Assembly: GCA_964518595.1 (NCBI GenBank)
Contig: CAZFHA010000002.1
Span: 124,001 to 188,000, forward strand
DNA length: 64,000 bases
Source: CAZFHA01 sp964518595
Lineage (GTDB): Bacteria; Bacillota; Clostridia; Saccharofermentanales; Saccharofermentanaceae
Reading direction: 5' to 3'
Positions 44,561 to 53,299 of this stretch are shown here, piece by piece. The position numbers and the translations under genes were made by a program. How positions within the stretch are numbered: the stretch's first letter is position 1; each line of letters opens with the position of its first letter. Below the pieces are notes generated by a model, which did not search any database, was not told where the DNA came from, and worked only from the letters and a program-made list of their open reading frames with translations.

Positions 44561-44845
44561 TTACTCAACTACAGCCAGGATATCGCTTTGACGTAAAATT
44601 GTGTAATCTACGTTATCCATCTTAACTTCAGTGCCGGCATACTTACTGATTAGTACCTTATCTCCGACCTTTACTTGCATGGTAACTTCTTTGCCATCTA
44701 CGACTCCGCCTGGACCAACCGCCACGATCTCCGCCACCTGGGGCTTCTCTTTGGCAGTCCCGGGAAGAACAATTCCGCTCTTTGTGGTTTCGACAGCCTC
44801 GACCATTTTAATTACGACTCTGTCACTTAGTGGTTTGATCGTCAT
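44561..44845 (-). CDS. groES: Co-chaperonin GroES
   Basis: GroES caps the GroEL chamber. The 94-residue protein starts MTIKPLSDRVVIKMVEAVE, has the mobile loop around TTKSGIVLPGTAKEKP, and ends with YTILRQSDILAVVE. The ATG at 44845 has GGGAGG upstream; upstream in-frame codons overlap the CIRCE operator region and cannot be used. First gene of the groESL operon. Confidence 0.98.
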   Translation of the reverse strand: MTIKPLSDRVVIKMVEAVETTKSGIVLPGTAKEKPQVAEIVAVGPGGVVDGKEVTMQVKVGDKVLISKYAGTEVKMDNVDYTILRQSDILAVVE

Positions 44846-44880
44846 AAAAAAACCTCCCTTGTTATACCTGTTAGAAATTT

Positions 44881-44907
44881 CTAGCACTCTGATAGTGTGA
44901 GTGCTAA
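44881..44907 (-). promoter_or_regulatory. CIRCE operator (HrcA site)
   Basis: TAGCACTC-N9-GAGTGCTAA (44882-44907) is the CIRCE inverted repeat, with one base missing from the left consensus arm. It sits just downstream of the groES -10, so HrcA would repress transcription until heat shock. hrcA is not in the window. Confidence 0.95.
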
Positions 44908-44916
44908 TCTGTATCA

Positions 44917-44945
44917 ATATTAGGACTTTTTCTCACTGCTGTCAA
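44917..44945 (-). promoter_or_regulatory. groESL promoter
   Basis: On the minus strand, a perfect TTGACA (44940-44945) and TAATAT (44917-44922) are 17 nt apart, directly upstream of the CIRCE element. Confidence 0.9.
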
Positions 44946-44981
44946 TACACTTTTTTGCAAAAGTCAAAAAAAGTCAAAACA

Positions 44982-46286
44982 CTACTCCTGGTCAGAATCT
45001 TCCGAAGTAATATCGGCCTCAGGGGTAGGCGTGGGGATAATGCTTGGTGCTTTAGGAATTGACAATACTGGATCAAAGCTATGGGTTTGCCCGAAAATAA
45101 ATTCCTGAACAATTGGAATCATCCCGTTCCAGTTAGGCCGAATACTCCACTCCCCTTTAACGATATCGCTATAGGTATTTTCGTTGGCATACCCTTCTAC
45201 GGGGAGCTGCAGGAGCTCGATCTTAGCTGAAGAAAGTTTGGGGAGAAAACCAGTCAGGTAACTTTCAATCTCCGAGGGAGTTACGTTAGTAGAAATGAGT
45301 TTGAGAATTTCCGAAGAAACTGATAGTTTTTTTGTGACACCCAGAGACATAAAGCGTTCTAAAAGCGCTTTTAAAACTGTTACTTGCCGCGAGGAGCGCT
45401 GATAATCATCATCCATTTTGCGGATTCGAGCGTATGCTACCGCTTGACGCCCATTTAGGGTAACCAGACCGGAGTCATAAAGTTTATTAGCCGAGATCGG
45501 ATCTCCAGCCATAACATTCTGTTGGGCAATCAAGTCATTAAGTCCCCCGTCGGAAGTTCGCTCTTTGTTGGTAACATTGATATCAATCCCACCAATTGCA
45601 TTGATGACCTTTTCCATATGGCTCATGTCCACATAGGCATATTGTTCGAGGTCAATTCGCAGCTGATTTTCTAAGGTCATAATAAGAAGTTGTGGGCCGC
45701 CATAAGCCATAGCGGCATTGATTTTTTGCGGCTTGCTGTAGCCTGGAATATAGGCGTAACAGTCACGCTGTATTGAGGTTAATTTTAAGGTGCTGTCTGT
45801 TTCGTTAATGGTTAGAATCATAATAATATCCGAACGGCTGCCGGTTCCGTCTTGGCTATACTCTCGTCCGGTACTATCTTGTCCAATGAGCAAAATATTA
45901 TGAACATTATCAGCTACAACAAGTGGTTCAACGGTACTCGGATTAGTCAATTCCGAGAATTGACGTGCATTGCCACTTTCATCAATAAGGGTAGCGGTTG
46001 GGTCAAGCTCTTCAATCTGGATATTTCCCAAAAACAACCGCCAAGAGATAAAGACTCCAAGCACCAGAACAACAAGTGTACAGGTTATGGCAAAAAGCAC
46101 CCGCAGAGCTCTTTGGCTCCGGGTAAGTCGGCGTTTACGTCTTCTATTTCCGTTTTTTTTCCCAGGGCTCAGCTTCTGGGGGACGTTTCTTTTCTGGGGG
46201 TGATGCGGGGGTGCTTGCACTCGCCCTCTATTTCCACCCCCAGTAGTTCTTTTTGGATTTTGATTTACCCCATGATTATTTTTCAT
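44982..46286 (-). CDS. Second LytR-CpsA-Psr (LCP) family protein
   Basis: A wall glycopolymer ligase of the LCP family with 434 residues. The strongly basic, Pro/Gly/Asn-rich cytoplasmic N-terminus (1-65) contains RRRKRRLTRSQR. One TM helix (about 66-90) and an LCP domain starting HNILLIGQDSTGREY follow. Key arginines lie in RSDIIMILT, QRDCYAYIPG and the late YQRSSRQVTVLKAL. A short acidic Pro/Thr tail ends the protein. The start is uncertain: the ATG at 46286 has only a distant AGGTAGAG, and an in-frame TTG at 46331 has no better site. It lies 58 bp downstream of galE and probably shares its transcript. Confidence 0.88.
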   Translation of the reverse strand: MKNNHGVNQNPKRTTGGGNRGRVQAPPHHPQKRNVPQKLSPGKKNGNRRRKRRLTRSQRALRVLFAITCTLVVLVLGVFISWRLFLGNIQIEELDPTATLIDESGNARQFSELTNPSTVEPLVVADNVHNILLIGQDSTGREYSQDGTGSRSDIIMILTINETDSTLKLTSIQRDCYAYIPGYSKPQKINAAMAYGGPQLLIMTLENQLRIDLEQYAYVDMSHMEKVINAIGGIDINVTNKERTSDGGLNDLIAQQNVMAGDPISANKLYDSGLVTLNGRQAVAYARIRKMDDDYQRSSRQVTVLKALLERFMSLGVTKKLSVSSEILKLISTNVTPSEIESYLTGFLPKLSSAKIELLQLPVEGYANENTYSDIVKGEWSIRPNWNGMIPIVQEFIFGQTHSFDPVLSIPKAPSIIPTPTPEADITSEDSDQE

Positions 46287-46344
46287 ATGATTGTAATCAG
46301 ACTCTACCTGATGTCCCCTTTCTTGTAACAAAGCTTATTAATGA

Positions 46345-47364
46345 CTACTCTCCGTAGCCATTAGGGTTCTGGCTTTGCCAATTCCAGGCATCACGACACA
46401 TGGTTTCTAAGTCAAGCTTGGCAGCCCATCCCAGTTCTTTAAGGGCTTTATCTGTGGCAGCATAACTTACTGCAATATCACCTTCACGCCGTGCCCCAAT
46501 TTCATAAGGTAGCTCACGGCCAATGACTTTTTCAAAGGCATGAAGAACTTCCAAAACGGAGTTTCCGATTCCAGTACCTAAATTGTAGGTTTCTACGCCC
46601 TTACTCTTAAGGCATTTCTTGACGGAGGCCACGTGACCTTCTGCCAAATCAACGACATGGATATAATCTCTGACACCGGTACCATCTTTGGTGGGAAAAT
46701 CATTACCATGGATTTTGAGTTTGGCTAAGCGTCCAACGGCTACTTGCGTAATGAAAGGAACTAAGTTGTTGGGGATTCCCTTAGGGTCTTCACCAATCTG
46801 ACCTGAGGGATCTGCTCCTACAGGATTAAAGTAACGCAGTATTTGAATCGACCAACTGGGATCAGAAACAAACAAATCACGCAAAATCTGCTCGTTCATC
46901 CATTTTGTCCAGCCATAAGGATTCGTACAGATGCCTAAAGGTGATTCTTCGGTAAAGGGCACTGCATCAGAAATACCATAAACCGTTGCCGAAGAGCTAA
47001 ATACTAAGTTTTTAACCTGATGAGCAGCCATTACTTTACAGAGAACCAAGGTAGAATCTAAGTTGTTAGTGTAATAGGCTAAGGGTTGTTGTACAGATTC
47101 ACCTACAGCCTTTTTCCCAGCAAAATGAATAACACAAGAAATATCATGCTTTTGAAAAACCGTGGACAAGGCTTCTTCATCAATCAAATTGTAAGGGTAA
47201 AAGGTAACTTCCTTCCCGGATAAGGCTTCAATCCGCTTCACCACTTCCATTTTACTATTAGACAAATCATCAACGATTACTACAGAAAATCCGGCTTTCA
47301 ATAATGCTATACAAGTATGACTTCCAATATATCCGGCACCACCTGCAACAAGAATCTCAGACAT
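46345..47364 (-). CDS. galE: UDP-glucose 4-epimerase
   Basis: GalE interconverts UDP-glucose and UDP-galactose using bound NAD+. The 339-residue SDR-family protein has the Rossmann motif GGAGYIGSHTCIALL, the catalytic Ser/Tyr/Lys set in SSSATVYG and YGWTKWM, and the FNPVGADPSGQIGEDP substrate loop. The ATG at 47364 follows AAGGAGG. With the downstream LCP gene it may supply galactose for a wall polymer; no Leloir pathway kinase or transferase is adjacent. Confidence 0.95.
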   Translation of the reverse strand: MSEILVAGGAGYIGSHTCIALLKAGFSVVIVDDLSNSKMEVVKRIEALSGKEVTFYPYNLIDEEALSTVFQKHDISCVIHFAGKKAVGESVQQPLAYYTNNLDSTLVLCKVMAAHQVKNLVFSSSATVYGISDAVPFTEESPLGICTNPYGWTKWMNEQILRDLFVSDPSWSIQILRYFNPVGADPSGQIGEDPKGIPNNLVPFITQVAVGRLAKLKIHGNDFPTKDGTGVRDYIHVVDLAEGHVASVKKCLKSKGVETYNLGTGIGNSVLEVLHAFEKVIGRELPYEIGARREGDIAVSYAATDKALKELGWAAKLDLETMCRDAWNWQSQNPNGYGE

Positions 47365-47535
47365 AATAGGCCTCCTTCAAAGATATAGATGAAACTTTTA
47401 ATGAGTCTCTATTTTAACATGGGAGAGGGATTTTTTCTGCGTATGCACAAAAATAAACTTTTTTCTAATGAAACCGTAATCTTGATAATAAGAAGATTAG
47501 GATAATTAAAAATGGTGGCTAGTCTTTCAGGTAGC

Positions 47536-47559
47536 TTCAGCAATTTTGTTATTGCTGAA
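47536..47559. promoter_or_regulatory. Inverted repeat upstream of response regulator promoter
   Basis: TTCAGCAAT (47536-47544) and ATTGCTGAA (47551-47559) form perfect arms with a 6-nt loop about 28 bp before a TATAAT. It could be an activator or repressor site. Confidence 0.45.
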
Positions 47560-47651
47560 ATTATCATAGTTGTTTACTTCTTGAGGTATAATAGAAGCAA
47601 TTGTAAGTAGCTGATATTAATACTGTTTTTTGATCAGGTATACAGCGTAAT

Positions 47652-47681
47652 TCATACACTTTTCACGCAAATAGTGTATGA
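47652..47681. promoter_or_regulatory. Inverted repeat in leader of two-component operon
   Basis: TCATACACT (47652-47660) and AGTGTATGA (47673-47681) are perfect 9-bp arms around 12 nt. They lie about 60 nt downstream of the candidate -10 and 58 nt before the response regulator ATG. The site may bind the response regulator for autoregulation. Confidence 0.45.
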
Positions 47682-47739
47682 CCTTGTCTTAGCATAGAAG
47701 TATAAGCTAAGTTTTCTGAGCTAGTTATGGAGGCCAAAG

Positions 47740-48474
47740 ATGACAAAGAAATCAATTTATATCGCCGATGATGAATCTAATATTCGTAATTTGGTTCAGA
47801 CTTTTCTTGAGCGTGAGGGGTATGAGATTACAGCATTTGCAGACGGTGAGTCTCTTTTACGTTATTTTTCAACCAATCCTGCCGATTTGGTTATATTAGA
47901 CGTAATGATGCCAGGTAGAGATGGTTTCTTTATTTGTAGTGATCTTCGTAAAATTAGCGATGTGCCGATTATTATGCTTACGGCACGAGATAGCGATGCC
48001 GATTATATTTCTGGCTTATCTTTAGGTAGTGATGATTATTTTACCAAGCCTTTCAGTCCTATGAAATTAGTTATGAAGGTCAAGGCCATTTTTAGACGAA
48101 TGGAGTCAGATAAGCATTCAGATAATTCCGAAGATGTCTTGCGTTTTGAAGATATTTCAATTATGACCAAAACAAAGTCAGCCACTTGCTCTGGTGAAGA
48201 TTTACAACTTACCCCTAACGAGTTTTCCCTCTTAACCTACCTGATTATCAATCAGGATCGAGCCGTTTCCAGAGCTGAGCTTTTGGATCGTATCTGGGGG
48301 TATGAAACTGAAGTTGAAACCAGAGTTGCTGATGACACAGTAAAGCGCCTACGCAAAAAACTACATAACTCTAAGGTGGAAATTAAGACAGTCTGGGGTT
48401 ATGGCTTTCGTTTAAAATCAATAGCCGATGATAATCGATCCAGTGATCATCAGGAAGGGACAGCGCAAGACTAA
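47740..48474 (+). CDS. OmpR-family response regulator
   Basis: A DNA-binding response regulator of 244 residues. The receiver domain has acidic residues DDE near the N-terminus, the phospho-acceptor Asp54 in VILDVMMPGRDG, the conserved Thr in MLTARD and Lys in YFTKPFSP. The C-terminal winged helix (about 128-230) shows LTPNEFSLLTYLI, RVADDTVKRLRKKL and WGYGFRLK. GGAGG lies six bases before the ATG. The kinase gene starts 2 bp after its stop, so the two are co-transcribed. The target genes are unknown; the convergent membrane operon is one candidate. Confidence 0.95.
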   Translation: MTKKSIYIADDESNIRNLVQTFLEREGYEITAFADGESLLRYFSTNPADLVILDVMMPGRDGFFICSDLRKISDVPIIMLTARDSDADYISGLSLGSDDYFTKPFSPMKLVMKVKAIFRRMESDKHSDNSEDVLRFEDISIMTKTKSATCSGEDLQLTPNEFSLLTYLIINQDRAVSRAELLDRIWGYETEVETRVADDTVKRLRKKLHNSKVEIKTVWGYGFRLKSIADDNRSSDHQEGTAQD

Positions 48475-48476
48475 CT

Positions 48477-49943
48477 ATGAGTAAGATTTGGAGCAAACGG
48501 AAATTAAGCCTTCGCTTTCACGTTTTCTTTGCCTTTATTGTTGTACTACTAATAACATTATCGGCGATAATTTTAACCTTTAATCTATTGGTAGGGGAAT
48601 ATATTAAAGAGGACGCCCGTAATAAGCTTGGGAATGCTTACAAGTTTGCTAACCGTGAACTGGCAAGTCATATGCTCTTAATTGATCCAGACAAACAGAT
48701 TAATCAGATTGTTCAATCGATTAAATTAGGCACCGGACTTGAAGTGCAGATGGCAATTGCCAGAGAAGATTATAGCTTGAAATGGCCTGATATATATGAC
48801 GACCCTCAAGTCGTTAATACTGCCAATAAAATATTGCAGGATATGCGTCAGAATAACGATCCTCTCGGACTTGATCAGCTGGTAGTTGTTGATGGCGCAG
48901 AGGGTCAGCCGCCTTACTATGTTAAGAGTATTGAGCTTAATCTATCTACGGCTGAGCCTTATCATTTGATTCTTTTTTATGATCTTTCGAGCTATTTCAC
49001 CTTTGTTGGGAGAATAAATCAGCTACTTTGGCTTATCCTACCGGCAACTCTGGCCTTAGGTCTTCTCTCTTCTCTGGTGGTTTCAAACACGATTATTATT
49101 TCAATTAACAAACTAATCAAGTTTGCCAGTCGAATTGGTAGTGGCGATTTCCGCCCGCAAACCATGGATTTTGCCGATAAGGAACTGGATGACTTAGCCA
49201 ATGATATGAATATTATGGCCGCCAGACTAGATAAAGCGGATCAGGAACAAAAGACTTTTTTTCAAAATGCTTCTCATGAACTGCGAACCCCCCTAATGTC
49301 CATACAAGGCTATGCGGAAGGCATAAAGTATGGTGTATTTGATAATCAAGAGGCTGCAGCGGATGTTATCATTTCTGAGTCCCAGCGCTTGACAGGAATG
49401 GTAGAAAACTTATTGACGATTTCCAGGCTTGACACAGCTGTGTCCGGCAGACAAAAAATTGCCAAACAAAGGGTTGATTTGAAAGAGTTATTAGCCTCCG
49501 TAGCCGAAAATGTTCAAGGGGCTGCTCTGCTGATTCACAAAAATTTAAAACTTGACTTTGCGGTTCAGAACATACAAATTCTAGCCAATGAAAATGATCT
49601 TTTCCGTGCCTTTGAGAATATTCTTTCCAATGGCTTGCGCTATGCGGAAAAAGAAGTGAAAATCACCATGTCTCTCAAAGCGCCTGAGCTTGTTGAAATA
49701 GACTTTAGTGATGATGGTCCAGGGATATCAAAGGATCATTTAGATCAGGTATTTACGCGCTTTTATCGGGGCGAAGATGGTAAGCACGGTATTGGCTTGG
49801 CTCTGGTCAAAGCTATTATTACAGACCATAATGGTACAGTTACAGCACGTAATAAAATACCACCGGAACACGGCGCTATATTTACGGTGGAACTTCCTAC
49901 TCTCAGGGACTTCAGTAGTGATGCAGATTTTACTGACCTATAA
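48477..49943 (+). CDS. Sensor histidine kinase
   Basis: A membrane histidine kinase of 488 residues. TM1 lies at about 13-38, an extracellular sensor at about 40-175, and TM2 at about 178-208. A HAMP segment leads to the dimerization domain with phospho-acceptor His267 in NASHELRTPLMS. The ATPase domain has an N box (ENILSNGLRYAE), a G1 box (DDGPGISKDH), an F box (TRFYRGEDG) and a G2 box (HGIGLALVKAI). It partners the response regulator just upstream. The sensor domain is not a recognised ligand-binding family by eye. Confidence 0.95.
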   Translation: MSKIWSKRKLSLRFHVFFAFIVVLLITLSAIILTFNLLVGEYIKEDARNKLGNAYKFANRELASHMLLIDPDKQINQIVQSIKLGTGLEVQMAIAREDYSLKWPDIYDDPQVVNTANKILQDMRQNNDPLGLDQLVVVDGAEGQPPYYVKSIELNLSTAEPYHLILFYDLSSYFTFVGRINQLLWLILPATLALGLLSSLVVSNTIIISINKLIKFASRIGSGDFRPQTMDFADKELDDLANDMNIMAARLDKADQEQKTFFQNASHELRTPLMSIQGYAEGIKYGVFDNQEAAADVIISESQRLTGMVENLLTISRLDTAVSGRQKIAKQRVDLKELLASVAENVQGAALLIHKNLKLDFAVQNIQILANENDLFRAFENILSNGLRYAEKEVKITMSLKAPELVEIDFSDDGPGISKDHLDQVFTRFYRGEDGKHGIGLALVKAIITDHNGTVTARNKIPPEHGAIFTVELPTLRDFSSDADFTDL

Positions 49944-49966
49944 CTCCTAGCCTAAAGAACCTTGAT

Positions 49967-51172
49967 TTAAGGCTGAGCTATCGTGAGTAGTTGGATTTGT
50001 GATTCACTAATTTTACTACTTAAACTAGTATTAACTTCTAAATCCACATCTATAGTCTTGTCCAATAGCTGGAAGGCATAGGCTACAGTCTGACTTTGTC
50101 CCGGGGCTACGGGGGTGGAGGTGTTATTCAACTCTGTTGAAGCATTTTCCATGGTAGCCGTATCACAACTTACTCGGTTTTGGACAGCCTTGACAGAAAA
50201 CTCATACAGAGCGGTATGACTATTGGCGGTGTCTTTGTTGGTAAAGGTAAAATAAACCACTAAAGCAGGCTCGCCGCTGGCATCTTCACCCAACTCATAA
50301 CGTAAATATTTTAAGCTACAGGTATCTTTTTCAAAATTAATCAGATCCGTATTTTTACGACTCGCTGCCAAAACAGCCTTAGTCTCAGCAGTTTCTGAAG
50401 TTGATGAAGTCGTCGAATTCGTTGCACCCACATCGGCGCTGGCAGTATCGGTGGGCTGGGTTTCGCTACTGCTCTCAGAACTGACTGTAGTTTCGCCACT
50501 TTCTACGGCTCCCTCCCCTTCACTTGGATTAGGGGCAGTGGTTTCGTAGGCAATGCCAGGTATATTTAGAGGCAAGTAGTCAAGGGCAGCAACAAAGCGT
50601 TCATCTAAGGGTGTTTCTATTTTTTTAGGATTTTCCGGCAAAGGTGTATCTGGCTGGGCAAATAGTTTGAAGGCCGTTTGGGTTAAAAAGAAGACAATTA
50701 CAGCAACCAATAATAACTGAAGAAGCAAAAATAGCGAAAGCCCAGCTTTTCTGGTCTGACCTAAAACAATCTCCAACTTTTGCGATGATTTTCCTGAGGA
50801 TCCCGTTGTAAGAAATTCAACAACTTTAAATGAGGTTGAATCAATTCTTCGAAAAATTTCTGAAAGAATAGCACTGCTGGTAAATTCATCCAATTGCCGG
50901 TTAGTTCTCTGATTCGTTTCGGCAATGGGGTACTCAGCTACCAAGGTTTCTACCCGCTCTTGCAGAATGTCGCTAAATAAGAATACTAGTTCCTCTGGAT
51001 CATCTATATTAGCTTTTTGTTGATAGACACTCAAAAAGGCATCGGTGAGAGCTGCTTCCGTTCTAGTACTATCTCCTAAAACCTGATAGGTAGAACGATA
51101 AGCCGAAGGAGCATACATCTGAAAAAAATCAGCAAAGTTCTCTCTTGTCAGTGGTTCAGACCAAATTCTCAT
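49967..51172 (-). CDS. ECF sigma region 2-like / TM / DUF5067-like membrane protein
   Basis: The 401-residue product has an unusual order. Residues 10-52 (FADFFQMYAPSAYRSTYQ, VLGDSTRTEAAL, DAFLSVYQQ) look like region 2 of an ECF sigma factor, with the typical YxxxVYRxAYxxLGD pattern. No region 4 helix-turn-helix follows. One TM helix lies at 145-170. A Ser/Thr/Glu-rich linker (210-265) leads to a C-terminal domain (275-400) with KYLRYELGEDASGEPALVV and YFTFTNKDTANSH. This resembles DUF5067/DUF4352 Ig-like extracellular domains. The N-terminus would be cytoplasmic. Its ATG overlaps the upstream transporter gene by 4 bp and has GAGGAG upstream. Function unknown; sigma activity is doubtful. Confidence 0.6.
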   Translation of the reverse strand: MRIWSEPLTRENFADFFQMYAPSAYRSTYQVLGDSTRTEAALTDAFLSVYQQKANIDDPEELVFLFSDILQERVETLVAEYPIAETNQRTNRQLDEFTSSAILSEIFRRIDSTSFKVVEFLTTGSSGKSSQKLEIVLGQTRKAGLSLFLLLQLLLVAVIVFFLTQTAFKLFAQPDTPLPENPKKIETPLDERFVAALDYLPLNIPGIAYETTAPNPSEGEGAVESGETTVSSESSSETQPTDTASADVGATNSTTSSTSETAETKAVLAASRKNTDLINFEKDTCSLKYLRYELGEDASGEPALVVYFTFTNKDTANSHTALYEFSVKAVQNRVSCDTATMENASTELNNTSTPVAPGQSQTVAYAFQLLDKTIDVDLEVNTSLSSKISESQIQLLTIAQP

Positions 51173-53298
51173 GGATACTCCTCCTCTCTATATTCTTGTG
51201 ACCACCCGGGGTAAGCAGCTTCTGCCCATGGCTGTTGATAAGGATCGTCCCTAAAGCCGTTTCCGTATGCGTTTGCGTCGTTTTGGGACGCAATGGGGGC
51301 TTGATTCGGATTAGCTGGATAAGGATAATCTGGATTTACTGACCTGGACTGCTGAAAGGTTGTCGTCGCTCTCTGGCCTTCGGGCTGGGGAACCTCCGAA
51401 TCAAAAGGCCTTGAGTGTGAGGGCTTGTCAGGTTTAGTAGGCAAGAAAAACAATGTAACCAGAGGGTAGGCCAATAGGACAATAGCCATAACAAAAGTAA
51501 AGGATAATATGCCTATACTCATGCCCCCTTCAGTTAGATCAGTGAAAAGCAAGCCACTATAGCTTAAAGCACCAATAAAGAGGCCTAGAGAAAAAGTTTT
51601 TTCTAAAATTCGACGGGACATAGGCTTCTTGTCTTCTCGGATCATATTAGAGTAATACTCAGCAAAACGGAATTCATGAAGTCCCAGTGCCACGCCTAAC
51701 AGGATTACAGAGATAACTAGGGTCTTGGCTGTAGGCATAACTCCCAGCAAGGCAAGTGCGCCAATTTGTAAGAGGGCTGAAAATAAAATGCGACCTTTAA
51801 TATTAACTTTGCCTGGAAAAATTCTTAGCAGAAATTGTACAACCATGCCACTCATAAAAGCAAACAAGATATAGTAAAAAGCTATTGTTGCCAGTGAAAG
51901 ACTAAATCGCTCTAACATCCCAGGTAAAAAAACCAAGAAGAAGGCCAATTGAATTCCCATAGGCATTATGGTACTCCATAAAAAGGTGCCGGACTTCTTA
52001 CTGGAAAGGGCATAGAGATAACTGGGTAAGGTTAGTGGTGGCTCAGCAGAAGCTGGGCAGTGCTGAACAAAGACTAGCGCTTGAATAGCCATTAAGATTA
52101 AAATTAAACCAGCCACGATGGCTACAGCAATCATGCCAAAACGTTCTAATACCACACCGGTAATAACAGCTCCCACACAGCCACCTAAAATATACCCGGT
52201 GTATTGGGTATAATGAATCACTTTTTCAGTAAAATTCTCATAACCTAAGCGCCCGGCATAAATGCGATACTCCCTCTGGAAATAGAAAACCATTCCAAGA
52301 GAAAATCCTACGGGAAGCATGAGCAAGATAAAGATTATAGGGTTATGAAAGATTGTCGCCAAAATCATAAAAATAAAGGCCATCAGTACAAAGGCTACGA
52401 GAGACACTCTTGTGGTCAAGCTCTTTACCAGTGATTCCTTTAAACCATGTAAACCAAATATTCCCCAAAGCACCAAGAAGCTGGCGGCAAAAATTGCTCC
52501 CTGAGGCGGAATAGACTCTGGCAAACCTTCGATTAGTCTTGGATTGCCCAGATAGTTGGGAATTATGAGCACAGGCATAACGGCAGCCATTGCAGCAAAA
52601 AAGGCAATAGATTGACAGCCGGATAAGCCATAACGAATGATCTTAGGTAACATCCGATCTGGTGGTGTTAACATGGTTTGGAGTAGTTTATGAATTTGGT
52701 AGTACACAATGGTTAAAGCCACAGCGATAGATACAATTGTAAATACCCAAGACAGCGTTACACCACTATCTGCCTGATTAAATTCCTCCACAGGCATTAC
52801 TACCTCGAATAAGCCAACAGGGATGTCATCGGCGCCCATGATTGGTGCAATGCCGGTAACGTAACTGCCGGACTTGTCAGTTCGCTTGGTAACTGCAGCC
52901 AACTGTTGATCAAAGGCTTTCGTATAAACCTCATCGGCTCCGGTTAAGGTAACCTGTTCTTCTTTGACTTGTGTGTCACTGGTTTGGGTGGTATATATGA
53001 GCAGAAAAGAATTTCCAGCCTTCTTGTAGACATTAATATCTAAATTATTTAGCGGCAGTGGGTAAGTCATATCTTGGGATAGTGAGGTATGAGCCAAAGA
53101 GAGAGCTCCAACTACCGCAGTAGATTGTAATAAATCACTTCTGTCTTGTTGCAAGACTTTGGTGTAGGCTGCGGAAATAGATTGGGAAATGACCAGAAGA
53201 ATAATGAACGTAATAGTAAAGAAAAAGCCTAGTTGAGCCGCCAGTGATCTGGCGCCTTTAGGCGCAGTTGTAATGGTGGAAAGAAAAAAACTTCTCAT
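51169..53298 (-). CDS. Cache-like sensor fused to multi-TM MFS-like transporter
   Basis: The 709-residue protein starts with TM1 (about 22-45), an extracellular region of about 140 residues, and TM2 (about 184-204). The extracellular part ends VTGIAPIMGADDIPVGLFEVV, the last strands of a Cache/PAS-like sensor. Ten to twelve further TM helices follow (about 225-625), with the look of a major facilitator. A cytoplasmic tail rich in Pro, Gln, Asn and Tyr (about 630-709) ends the protein. No clear MFS substrate motif is visible. ATG at 53298 is one base after the upstream stop, with GGGGGGAG seven bases before it. It may couple ligand sensing to transport or act as a signalling receptor. Confidence 0.7.
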   Translation of the reverse strand: MRSFFLSTITTAPKGARSLAAQLGFFFTITFIILLVISQSISAAYTKVLQQDRSDLLQSTAVVGALSLAHTSLSQDMTYPLPLNNLDINVYKKAGNSFLLIYTTQTSDTQVKEEQVTLTGADEVYTKAFDQQLAAVTKRTDKSGSYVTGIAPIMGADDIPVGLFEVVMPVEEFNQADSGVTLSWVFTIVSIAVALTIVYYQIHKLLQTMLTPPDRMLPKIIRYGLSGCQSIAFFAAMAAVMPVLIIPNYLGNPRLIEGLPESIPPQGAIFAASFLVLWGIFGLHGLKESLVKSLTTRVSLVAFVLMAFIFMILATIFHNPIIFILLMLPVGFSLGMVFYFQREYRIYAGRLGYENFTEKVIHYTQYTGYILGGCVGAVITGVVLERFGMIAVAIVAGLILILMAIQALVFVQHCPASAEPPLTLPSYLYALSSKKSGTFLWSTIMPMGIQLAFFLVFLPGMLERFSLSLATIAFYYILFAFMSGMVVQFLLRIFPGKVNIKGRILFSALLQIGALALLGVMPTAKTLVISVILLGVALGLHEFRFAEYYSNMIREDKKPMSRRILEKTFSLGLFIGALSYSGLLFTDLTEGGMSIGILSFTFVMAIVLLAYPLVTLFFLPTKPDKPSHSRPFDSEVPQPEGQRATTTFQQSRSVNPDYPYPANPNQAPIASQNDANAYGNGFRDDPYQQPWAEAAYPGWSQEYREEEYP

Positions 53299-53299
53299 C

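Larger units (their letters stand above)
47365..47739. promoter_or_regulatory. 375-bp regulatory interval between galE and the two-component system
   Basis: No gene was found. It contains a 9-bp inverted repeat at 47536-47559 (TTCAGCAAT/ATTGCTGAA), a TATAAT at 47587-47592 reading toward the response regulator gene without a clear -35 box, and a second 9-bp inverted repeat at 47652-47681 (TCATACACT/AGTGTATGA). Confidence 0.5.

Noticed and set aside
49951..49974. Terminator between histidine kinase and the convergent operon
   Set aside because: AGCCT/AGGCT pairing with a bulge is weak and lacks a T tract; not supported as a real terminator.
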